Part shown: positions 56,295 through 64,000 of the stretch, piece after piece | Layout: each line of letters begins with the position of its first letter | Numbering within the stretch: position 1 is the first letter of the stretch | From: Gremmenia infestans | Lineage: Eukaryota > Ascomycota > Leotiomycetes > Helotiales > Hamatocanthoscyphaceae | DNA: 64,000 nucleotides | Assembly (NCBI GenBank): GCA_032629725.1 | Contig: JAFEVB010000020.1 | Location: 1,076,501-1,140,500 of the forward strand | Direction: 5' to 3' | Program-made: the position numbers and the translations under genes | Notes under the pieces: generated by a model | Database searches by the model: none | What the model saw: only the letters and a program-made list of their open reading frames with translations | Told to the model about the DNA's origin: nothing

Positions 56295-57220
56295 ATGGCC
56301 CTTTTCTTGCGACAATCGCCATTGAGGACCCGTCTTCCCGCCGAGTTGCTCACAGCCTGCACAATCTCTCTGAACTCTCGAAGCTTTGGCGTCCTCAATC
56401 GACCCCCTCCCAACTACGAAGGTCATGTTCCTCTTACAAGGGTGGAGAGAGCTGGGCTCGCTGTAGGCTCTGCAGTCATGTCTTGGCTCAATCCCCGGCG
56501 AGGAGGTATTCTGCACTTCAAGAACCCCTCACTTCTTCGCTGACCATATCTGCAGACCTGATAGCAGCACTCGGAGAAGCAACTGCCACACCATACTTCA
56601 TCTACCGCCTGCGTGATGCAATGCTAGCCTCACCAACAGGCCGACGTATCCTTCATGACCGTCCGCGCATCTCCTCTACGACCCTGTCCATGGATTACCT
56701 GCGCGGGCTACCCGCCAATACCGTAGGGCGAGCATATGCAGACTGGTTAGATCGCGAAGGAGTCTCACCTGATACCCGGAACAGTGTCAAATATATCGAT
56801 GACGAGGAGTGTGCGTATGTGATGCAAAGGTATCGGGAATGCCATGACTTCTATCATGCTTTGACGGGACTTCCAGTCATGGTTGAGGGGGAGGTTGCCT
56901 TGAAGGCTTTCGAATTCGCCAATACCCTTCTTCCAATGACAGGCTTAAGTATGTTTGCTGTGACTAGGCTGAAGCCAGCGGAAAGGCAGAGATTCTTTAC
57001 TATCTACCTTCCTTGGGCGATTAGTAATGGACTGAGGAGCAAAGACGTTATAAATGTTTACTGGGAGGAACAGCTGGAAAGGGACGTCGAGGAATTAAGG
57101 AACGAGTTGTGTATCGAGAAGCCAGTTGATTTAAGGGATATCAGGAAGAAAGACCGCGCCAGGAGAAAGGCAGAGAAGGAGGCGAAGGAACGATCTAGTG
57201 ACAGCCTGGGTATCAATTGA
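56295..57220 (+). CDS. COQ4: COQ4, ubiquinone biosynthesis protein
   Basis: A 291-aa mitochondrial matrix-side protein organising the CoQ synthome. Exons 56295-56505 and 56556-57220; the 50-nt intron restores LNPRRGDLIAALGEATATP. The N-terminus (MALFLRQSPLRTRLPAELLT) is a good presequence: Arg-rich without acids. Conserved segments are RPPPNYEGHVPLTRVERAGL, RILHDRPRISS and YIDDEECAYVMQRYRECHDF. The zinc motif HDxxH-x11-E is complete: H167, D168, H171, E183. The C-terminus is a Lys/Glu-rich helix. Recent work ascribes C1 decarboxylation/hydroxylation to COQ4 (established knowledge). The longest open frame, from 56219, reads through the intron in a shifted frame and should be ignored. Confidence 0.95.
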
Positions 57221-57345
57221 GATGCTTTTTAAGGGAGATATCATAGAGCTGCACGCCATAGAAAGACTCCAAATTCCACTTCACAAACCCAACGAAATGA
57301 GGGCCTTTCGCTTGTTTCCCCCTCCTAAACGCCTTTATGCAGTGC

Positions 57346-57899
57346 TTATAGGTCAAGCAAGTCGTCGTCGTCGTCATCCCATCCACCCTTCCTCCTACTA
57401 ACTACAATCTTCTCCTCCTCTTTCTTCTCCGCCACTGCGTTTAGCAGCTCCTTTAACTGCTCCTCGGTGACCTTCGCTCGCAGCTGCCCCGACCTTGCCA
57501 GCGTAATCAACCTGTTCTCCACGTCTGCGGCCCTTGATTCTTTAACCATTCGTATGCGTCCTAAACGATCTGCTGCTTCTGGCTCGAGAATTTGGCTCAA
57601 GATCGACTGACGTGCTTCAGCTGGGCAAAAGTCAGATTTCGTGCTTCGTGATTAGGGAAAAGGCTTGCCTTCTTGTTGCCTTGGATATTGTCAGTACGAA
57701 TTCCTTGAATGAGAGTATACGGGTAATTTACTGTCTGTCATCTTGTCCGCCGCCGCTGCTTCCCGCCCCACCACCTCCTCCTCCACCTTGGGACTTGAGC
57801 TGCTCGAGTCGAGCCTTTCTGATCTAAAGTGCTCTCGTTAGCTCACATCCTGTTGTTAGACGCATGTATGTATACCTGTGCTAAATCGTCGTCTTCCAT
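57346..57899 (-). CDS. PDCD5: PDCD5/TFAR19 family DNA-binding protein
   Basis: A 133-aa protein of the PDCD5 family, small helical proteins linked to the chaperonin CCT and to cell death. Four exons on the minus strand: 57876-57899 (24 nt), 57732-57823, a micro-exon 57669-57679 (11 nt) and 57346-57620. The protein starts MEDDDLAQIRKARLEQLKSQ and then has a Gly run. The core reads EARQSILSQILEPEAADRLG, RIRMVKESRAADVENRLITL and TEEQLKELLNAV. It ends with RRKGGWDDDDDDLLDL, the family tail. The micro-exon supplies the QQQEA link expected in the family. The last intron begins GCAAGC rather than GT, a GC-AG intron. Without these two features the frame does not close. Confidence 0.9.
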
Positions 57900-58345
57900 G
57901 ATTTAAGTGTTGTGTGTTGCTAAGTAATCGCAATCACACAAACGGCTTCGTAAAAGTTTGGTGATGAGGGGCAGCCTTGTCATACAGTAAGTTGTAAGAT
58001 CAGCGCTTTTCGCGCTAGTGAGACGTGCATCAACCCTTCTTTGCATCTTCCAGCGCAATTTTACACCACAACTGCAATAGTAGAAATAAACTAAAGACAG
58101 CTCTAAGATCATCTTAATTAAGGGACTATTTCAAAGTCTTAGATGCTATGTCTCTTAACGCAGTAAATCTCACCAAAACAACGGAAGGTTCCCGTGAGAT
58201 CAGTGTTTCTAGAAAAATGGTAGGACTATTATTCTATAAAGTTGACTTTGTGTAATCACATATCAAAGTCTTTTTCTACAACCCTCACCACACATGACCG
58301 GGTGGAAACGGCAGACCTGCTCTAGCTTCCCTCGTGAGACTCATC
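57900..58345. other. Intergenic region upstream of PDCD5 and the methyltransferase relic
   Basis: 446 nt; no separate gene recognised. A short frame just before 58346 is open but not convincing. Confidence 0.35.
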
Positions 58346-59010
58346 ATGTCCAGACCAAACGGACTCGAGACCGTCCAGTCTATATACGATAACCGTGCTT
58401 CTATCTCCGACCAAGAAGTATGCTTTCATCTCCGCCAAGCAGCAGACTACCTAGATTGGATGTCTCTCAAGCCTGGTGGCAATGTCCTAGGTATAATACT
58501 AGAGCCATTACCGTTCTAGCAATACACGCCGTAGGTCCCTCCGGAAACATGGTAGGTGTTGATATAGTGGTATCAGTCTTTTCATAGCAAGGCCAAAATC
58601 AGAAAATTCCTGCTTGAATTTGACGGCCTTTCAGCACGATGCCAGCCTCCTTGTCGGGGTCGATGAAATACATGAAGCTTTATTTGACGCTGCCACCTGT
58701 GCTTCTGCTCTTTCTGGCTAGAGGATACATTGGCAGCTGTGAAGAGCTGGGCGAAGCTGCTGAAAGCAGGGAAAAGAGTCATATGTGATGTGCCGACGCG
58801 CGATAGCATGATCCCAGGAACAGTACCCGACTGGGTTGCGCAGGAGCTCATACTGCGTACAACCGGACTATGTTCTTTTCTGTTGTATCGGTAGAGCACT
58901 TACTCACTGATGTGGGGCTTGATGCAGAGGCTTTTTAGCACTGAATATTACGGAAAATGCGAGAGCTGGACGCTGGGATTAAGGACAGTTGTTGATGATA
59001 TGGTGGCTTA
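58346..59010 (+). pseudogene. Decayed class I SAM-dependent methyltransferase
   Basis: Translation in successive frames yields consecutive pieces of one methyltransferase. The opening piece is MSRPNGLETVQSIYDNRASI, then FHLRQAADYLDWMSLKPGGN, in the frame starting at ATG 58346. A shifted frame gives AITVLAIHAVGPSGNMVGVD (post-motif I). Next comes SLLVGVDEIHEALFDAATCA, then EDTLAAVKSWAKLLKAGKRV with ICDVPTRDSMIPGT (motif III region). Between them stand several stop codons and frame changes, for example the stop at 58517-58519 and the TAG after DIVVSVFS. Motif I (expected LDxxCGxG) is lost at the first break. No GT-AG set rescues the frame. The remnant may extend to about 59100. Clear relic, not expressed as enzyme. 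Confidence 0.75.
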
Positions 59011-59329
59011 GAAGGAAGAGTTTAAAGGGAAGTACAAGTAGTTTATTCGGGGTTCCGAAAGGGTAGCTTCGAGGGAGGTCTATTGTAGAGACGAGGGATC
59101 TCGAAGATAGAACAGTTACGAATTATTTGAGATTCCATGTGGGTGTAGGAAAGAAGTCGTTAAGGGTGAAATGTGTCAAAATCAGTAGAAGGCAAATACA
59201 AATTGGAGATAACGAAAGGTATAGTAATGAAAGAGCGGTATTGTCTCTTGATTAAAAGCTAGTTTACACTTTGTTCTCCCCAGTAATGCAACCCTCTCGC
59301 TATGCGCTTCAAAATGGAGTAGGACGATT

Positions 59330-59904
59330 CTAGTATTGGCTGGCAGCGCTCTGGCAAGCTTTCTAGACTGGAAGTTAGAATTTCTCCTTGTAAACTCTAA
59401 AAGATAACATACCAACTGCTCCAAGTACCAACTGCATGTCTGCAAGTCACCCTGGTTCTCATTCATGCACTTTGTGAACTGCTGTGCGTCCATGTCGCAG
59501 CTTTTTGTACCCCAATTGTTCTGAGCTGCCTGCCCGTTTTGAGAAGCCACGGCACCGTTGTCTGCTGGTTGTTCAGCTGGCTGGCTTGACCCTCCACCAA
59601 AGAAACCTCCGATTGCGTGGCCAATTGAGGATCCGACGGCAACACCTCTGGCATTTTGTTAGGGATATCCGATGCTGTGGGATTGTACACGTCATACTTA
59701 CGCTGCAGTGCTAGCCATCTGACCGAAAAGACCTGGTCCGGCGGAACCCTGTTGCGCCGCAGGAGGAGGAGCCTGTTGCTGTGGTGGATGGGCTGCGGTG
59801 GTCGCAGGGCGAGTCTGTTGCTGAGGAGGCGCTGCTGGTCTTTTTGGGGCGACGGTTGGGCGAGAAGGAGCTCGGCCACCTCCTGATCTTCCTTGACGGG
59901 CCAT
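59330..59904 (-). CDS. MIX17: MIX17/CHCHD2-like twin CX9C mitochondrial protein
   Basis: A 156-aa mitochondrial protein of the CHCHD2/Mix17 family. Exons on the minus strand: 59702-59904, 59413-59647, 59330-59362. The N-terminus is Arg/Ala/Pro/Gln-rich (MARQGRSGGGRAPSRPTVAP). A conserved glycine-rich helix follows (GLFGQMASTAAGVAVGSSIG and HAIGGFFGGG). The C-terminal CHCH domain has both CX9C motifs: CDMDAQQFTKC and CSWYLEQLKAC, the second one completed only by splicing in the last 11-codon exon. Imported by the Mia40 pathway into the intermembrane space; CHCHD2 also acts on cytochrome c oxidase gene expression. The stop after SAASQY fits the family. Confidence 0.92.
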
Positions 59905-60426
59905 ACTGAATAGTGTGGGTTTAACGGTCGGGTTTGGTGAGATTGGATGGTTGTGGAGAGTGTTGTTGTAGAAGATTGCTTAAAGTTGAAGATGTACTCG
60001 AGGAGAGAAATAGGTACGGTGGGTCAACAAGGAAGGAAGCTCCTCTCGGCACTAGCGGCGAACTTTTACCGGACAGTGGGAATAACATCCCATCCCGAGG
60101 CAAAAAGAATGGCACTCCCCCTTCACTTTTTCATTCACTCAGTCCTAGTCTTATCACAAACTAATAGTAGTATTTCAGGTATGAAAGTGAGGACAAGTGT
60201 AGTAATCATATGTGGGTTTAATGTTTGTTACTGATTCCTGTAACCAATGTCAAGCCCCAGCAGCTATGTTCAAAGAAAGCAAGCCTGTCGTCTCGAAATC
60301 CTCAACAACCTTAGTTCAACGCCAATGTCAAATATGCTCAGGAGAATCACTCCTAAAGGCATTACTGGCCCGAACGCCATGCCACCAAGTATACCCCAAA
60401 TCGTCAAGTCATGTGCTTCGTGTCAA
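59905..60426. other. Intergenic region, MIX17 upstream / LRP1 downstream
   Basis: 522 nt upstream of MIX17 and downstream of LRP1 (tandem on the minus strand). No further gene recognised. Confidence 0.35.
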
Positions 60427-61350
60427 TCACTCCCCTTTATCTTTCTTAGTCCTCTTTTCCTTACTTTTCTTCTTTTCCTTCTTCGTGTCCTTCTTCTTGG
60501 GCTTCCCAGTAGAAGTAGATCCATCATCTGCCGTAAGTGAGTCCTGACCCTTACCCACCTTGCGCTTCTTCCTCGACCTGCTTTTCCGAGGAACAGGAGC
60601 TTGATTGACGCTTTCCGCAGAGGAATCCGAATCTGAATCCGACGATTCTTCAGCAGCCTTTCCTTCCTCATTCTTTCCCTCTACCCCATCAGACTTTCGC
60701 TTTTTCGCGTTCTGTCTCTCTTCAATCTGTTTGTTCAGTTCGTCGAACTTGATATGGGCTCTAACTTTTTCTTTGGCCTTTAGCTCTGCTGCTAACAGGG
60801 CGTCTTTTTTGGAAGCTGTCTATGGGACGTCAGCACATGTATAACAAGAGCAAAACAACAAACGACAGGACGTGTGATGAGAATTCAAGCTTGAGCCCAA
60901 CGAAGGTTGGTGATTCACAGAAAGCAGAGATGGAAAAAAAAACACACCAAGTCCGGCTCCAGGAACCTTCTTGCAACTGCCTTGTCAATAGTCACCGTTC
61001 TCGTAGTAGAGGGAGGCGTTTCAGTCATCTTGATTTTATCAAAGTACTGCTTGACTCTGGTGAGCTCGGTAAAGACAGGATGTTCGCGCGCCTTGATGCC
61101 ATGGAGTCGTAGATATGCTAGCATGCATGCCAGTTAGAAAAGCAAATGAAGTAGATGGGTGGAACGCACAGAACAATAGAGACTCAATGGCGTAGGTGAC
61201 GAGGGTATAGAGCTTGGCTTTGTCTAGCAAGGGGAGCTTGGAAGATGTTTCTGCCAGAGCCGCCTTGAGCAGCGGGGCGAGAGCTTCGTCCAGATCATCG
61301 ACCTCATCATCCAACTGGTCGAGAAGCGACAAGACCTTTGAGGAGTCCAT
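60427..61350 (-). CDS. LRP1: LRP1/Rrp47 (C1D family), nuclear exosome cofactor
   Basis: A 247-aa nuclear protein of the Sas10/C1D family that binds Rrp6 and recruits the exosome and Mtr4 for rRNA, snRNA and snoRNA 3' processing. Exons on the minus strand: 61170-61350, 60948-61117, 60427-60819. The N-terminal C1D fold has LDQLDDEVDDLDEALAPLLK, LPLLDKAKLYTLVTYAIESL, then HGIKAREHPVFTELTRVKQY with FDKIK, the hallmark HPVxxELxRVKxY(F)xKI. The C-terminal third is lysine-rich and disordered (KKKDTKKEKKSKEKRTKKDK), matching the RNA-binding tail of Rrp47. Intron phases close to 248 codons. Confidence 0.92.
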
Positions 61351-62036
61351 TATCGCGATGTTGATCTGCTGCAAGATAATCAATGGCCTTGTGCTGTCTT
61401 GCAATTGTCTTTGGAATAAATTGAACTGAAGCTTCCTTCACAAGTCGTTCCGTGCCTTGCAGCCCTTGCCTTGCTCGAACTTTTTTGACGATGCGGCCGC
61501 TGGGCTGAGACGCGTGCAGGGATATTGACTTTGTGCATTGTACAAGGATCATCGAAGCTTTTTATTTCTGTCCGTCCCGTCCGTCGCCGTCAAATCTCAA
61601 CCCAACGACAATCTCTGAATTTGCAATCTTTTATTCATTGACGTCTTGCATTTTCCACCATCGTCCTCTTCTTTCACCCATCTTCCCTTTGGTGATCCTT
61701 GAGTTGCATCATCTCGAGACCGCTTGTATTATTATACGACGATCCGACCTTCACGAGCCACGCTTTAACACTTGACTACTCGCCTCCTTATCTGAACTTC
61801 ACTTTACGACTTTTTCCTTGCCATCCTCCATGCTCACATAGACGCCCCTCGGCCGGCGCACACTCTGAGTCGCCTGGACTACTGTGCCATGAATCGATTC
61901 CAATAACTACCGATAATCGTTCATCCTGTCTCTTCAAATTTGCGGCCGTCCGCTGTTGCGGGTGTTTCCTAGAATACCTCGTAACCTCCAATGGCCCTGC
62001 AATAACCTTTATGATGGCCGGGTGGCTATTGGATGC
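61351..62036. promoter_or_regulatory. Divergent region, LRP1 / ApbA-like gene
   Basis: About 690 nt between start codons. A long pyrimidine-rich tract runs at about 61600-61820 on the plus strand, likely promoter and 5' leader of the downstream gene. The overlapping plus-strand ORF 61699-62211 may include an upstream coding exon but no family support is seen. Confidence 0.4.
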
Positions 62037-63794
62037 ATGTCGACGCATCCTAGAACATATTGGTGGCCGCGACGGAAATACCATGAGTGTGGCCGCGGCA
62101 ATCTCAAACTTTGCAGCTCAAGGAGAAACCACACGGGACACCATAGGGAATATAACACCGGCGCTGTGGAGAGAAGAATATATGATGCGCCGCAAGACAT
62201 ACCGTTTATAGATGGCTTTCCGGAACGTCTAATAAGAGAAGGCCTTCCTGAGCGTTTAAAAAGAGAAGGCACAAGAAAAAGAGAACTGGCCATTGATGAC
62301 TTGTTAGGTTCATCTATGCAGGAAAATAGCGGTGGTGAACCTTTGCAGGAGGAAGCTGAGGAGCACAAGAATATCCCAGAAGACGAAACCGCCACTCCCG
62401 CAGATTCCTCTGGAGAGCTGGATATGGTTTCTATCTCGGATCCTGTCGTCGAAGAGTATTCAACACCAGCCGATCCCTCTGCAGAGCTAGATACGTTTTG
62501 TGTTTCGAATCCTGTTACGGAAGAGTATCCTGCCCCGGCCGATCCATCTACAGAGCTAAACATGTTTGCTATTCCGGATCCTGCTATTGAATTTGCAGCG
62601 ACCCAGTCAGCTATTGAACAACGCCTCCAGCAGGAACATGAAACATCTACTACCATACATGTCCTCGGTGCTACTCGTCATGGAAAATATATTGCCCATT
62701 CACTCGCCGGACTCCCACATGCGCCACCGGTCATTTTGTTGCTTCATACCCATGACCTCATGAGAAGATGGAACGAAGAGGGCGCTACGGTTAGAGTCTT
62801 GCGGCAAGGAAAGCTGACTGTACAATCTGGAATTGAAGTTGAATTTTCAGGAGACTATGAGAGTAGTGGATTTCAAGGACATGTGCCAATACGACGACGG
62901 TACGACCAGAACGATAGTGTCATACACCATCTGGTTGTTACCACAGATGCGTTCGCCACTCTGCCGGCCCTAACTGCGATCGTGCACCGTATTCGACCTT
63001 GGACATCCATCTGCTTCTTGCAGGATGGTATGGGTATCATCGATAAAATAAACTCTACCCTCTTCCCTGACCCCATGAGGAGACCTCATTATGCCCTTGG
63101 GAATATATCTCACAAATTGACCCCAACAGAGAGAACTTTTACTGTGATAGAGAGGGAGGCCGGGAATACCTCTCTCAGTATCCTCATGCGGGCGACAAAA
63201 CGACAAGACCAGTTTCTAAGCGTTCCCCAGGACCAGCCTTTGATTCGAAGACTGGATAACAGCTGGGGGCCATTTATCTACTTGTTGCGGACATTAACCA
63301 GATCTCCCGAACTCAAGGCGCATGCCCGAAATCGTCCCGACTTTCACATGGAACAGCTTGAGAAACTTGCCGTTAATGCCGTCTTGGGCCCATTGTCTGT
63401 GTTGTACGATTGCCCCAATGATCAGTTGCTCAACAACTACAACGTAAAACGGACAATGCGACTTGTTTTGCAAGAAACATCTCTGATATTGCGGTCTCTT
63501 CCTGAGATCTCTCGTGTTGCTAGGATTGACTGTCGCTTCAGCGTCAAGAAACTCGAGCGAATCGTTTTCGCGACAATTAAGAGCACTCGCGGGAACACAA
63601 CCACAATGCTGCAGCTCGTCAAGGCTGGTAGAAGAACAGGTGTCGAGTTCTGGAACGGCTATTTAATCAGCCGGGCAAAGGAGTTGGGTATGGCATGTCC
63701 GCATAATGAGATGCTTCTGGCTATGGTGCAGGCGAAACAGGCGATTAGCAGTCGGAAAGATGAGTGGTTTATACCGGTTCGCGATAAACAGTAA
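62037..63794 (+). CDS. ApbA/PanE-like ketopantoate reductase family protein
   Basis: An approximately 585-aa protein with a C-terminal ApbA/PanE module. The first 190 residues include a degenerate threefold repeat of about 27 aa, roughly TPADxSxELDxxxxxDPVxEEY, likely disordered. The Rossmann part starts IHVLGATRHGKYIAHSLAGL (about residue 212; Gly-rich loop GATRHG, a departure from GxGxxG). Then PPVILLLHTHDLMRRWNEEG and VVTTDAFATLPALTAIVHRI follow. The helical C-terminal domain has EKLAVNAVLGPLSVLYDCPN (catalytic Lys/Asn region NAV-LGPLS) and TTTMLQLVKAGRRTGVEFWN with GYLISRAKELGM. ATG 62037 is the first in-frame ATG, but an upstream spliced start is possible. Substrate not known; in fungi many such paralogs are not true PanE. 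Confidence 0.8.
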   Translation: MSTHPRTYWWPRRKYHECGRGNLKLCSSRRNHTGHHREYNTGAVERRIYDAPQDIPFIDGFPERLIREGLPERLKREGTRKRELAIDDLLGSSMQENSGGEPLQEEAEEHKNIPEDETATPADSSGELDMVSISDPVVEEYSTPADPSAELDTFCVSNPVTEEYPAPADPSTELNMFAIPDPAIEFAATQSAIEQRLQQEHETSTTIHVLGATRHGKYIAHSLAGLPHAPPVILLLHTHDLMRRWNEEGATVRVLRQGKLTVQSGIEVEFSGDYESSGFQGHVPIRRRYDQNDSVIHHLVVTTDAFATLPALTAIVHRIRPWTSICFLQDGMGIIDKINSTLFPDPMRRPHYALGNISHKLTPTERTFTVIEREAGNTSLSILMRATKRQDQFLSVPQDQPLIRRLDNSWGPFIYLLRTLTRSPELKAHARNRPDFHMEQLEKLAVNAVLGPLSVLYDCPNDQLLNNYNVKRTMRLVLQETSLILRSLPEISRVARIDCRFSVKKLERIVFATIKSTRGNTTTMLQLVKAGRRTGVEFWNGYLISRAKELGMACPHNEMLLAMVQAKQAISSRKDEWFIPVRDKQ

Positions 63795-64000
63795 AGGAGT
63801 GGGGACGTGGGAGGTTCTTGTCGGTGTATAACAATTAGATGGATGATGGGCGTTCATAGCTGTATAGGTACCTATAGAATCATATGTAATTTTGAAAGTT
63901 TTATAAATCGAGGCGAACGTGTATATATATGCAGCAGCAAAATTTGGTCGCGTTTACTAGAGAAATTGAGGTACCTAGTACTGGTGGTACGTAGGTACCT
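63795..64000. other. 3' flank to window end
   Basis: Short non-coding end with two TAGGTACCT words, one of them at the very end of the window. No gene visible. Confidence 0.4.

Noticed and set aside
56219..56550. Long plus-strand frame beginning at 56219 ahead of COQ4
   Set aside because: Its 5' part is out of frame with the real COQ4 N-terminus, shows no family similarity, and only joins COQ4 by reading through the 50-nt intron. The spliced start at 56295 gives the canonical COQ4 sequence.

Overview
The window is nuclear DNA from a filamentous ascomycete (Pezizomycotina). The evidence is short GT-AG introns of about 50-60 nt with CTRAC-type branch sites, genes on both strands about 2 kb apart, and fungus-restricted families (fungalysin, CFEM, DUF7704, RacA-type GTPase). 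Protein flavour suggests Leotiomycetes, but that is a guess. Exons were placed by hand from splice consensus, reading-frame closure and protein-family continuity. For every spliced model reported complete, the exon lengths add up to a multiple of three.

Layout. 0-8 kb: 3' end of a RhoGAP gene, a TPR-SET protein, an MCT-type MFS transporter and an M20 peptidase. 8-19 kb is accessory in character: two alpha/beta hydrolases, a 4-kb gene-free island with three inverted-repeat elements that look like Tc1/mariner-type MITE relics, then a secreted fungalysin and a small membrane protein. 19-28 kb: an SREBP-type bHLH factor, a CDF zinc-family transporter, a DUF7704 membrane protein and a double-telobox Myb protein. 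28-38.4 kb is a dense housekeeping block: UBX protein and SURF1 (head to head), CENP-T and CMS1 (head to head), a CFEM gene with a premature stop, NOP6 and Rac1. 39-48 kb: a short F-box-like ORF, a DCAF11-like WD40 protein, a glutamine-synthetase-like gene with a frameshift, and SSS1. 48-64 kb: a CPSF6-like RRM protein, a CNNM/MAM3-like DUF21-CBS protein, a SET-domain lysine methyltransferase and COQ4 (head to head), PDCD5, a decayed methyltransferase, MIX17/CHCHD2, LRP1/Rrp47 and an ApbA/PanE-like protein.

There is no biosynthetic cluster or defence island. Genes are co-located rather than co-functional, although mitochondrial functions recur (SURF1, COQ4, MIX17) and so do nucleolar/RNA functions (CMS1, NOP6, LRP1, CPSF6-like). 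The most notable observations are three disabled or frame-broken genes (CFEM, GS-like, methyltransferase), a PDCD5 gene with an 11-nt micro-exon followed by a GC-AG intron, the MITE-rich island, and recurrent GTACTGTAC-type palindromes in intergenic DNA. No convincing novel multi-gene system was seen, and no tRNA or rRNA gene was recognised.
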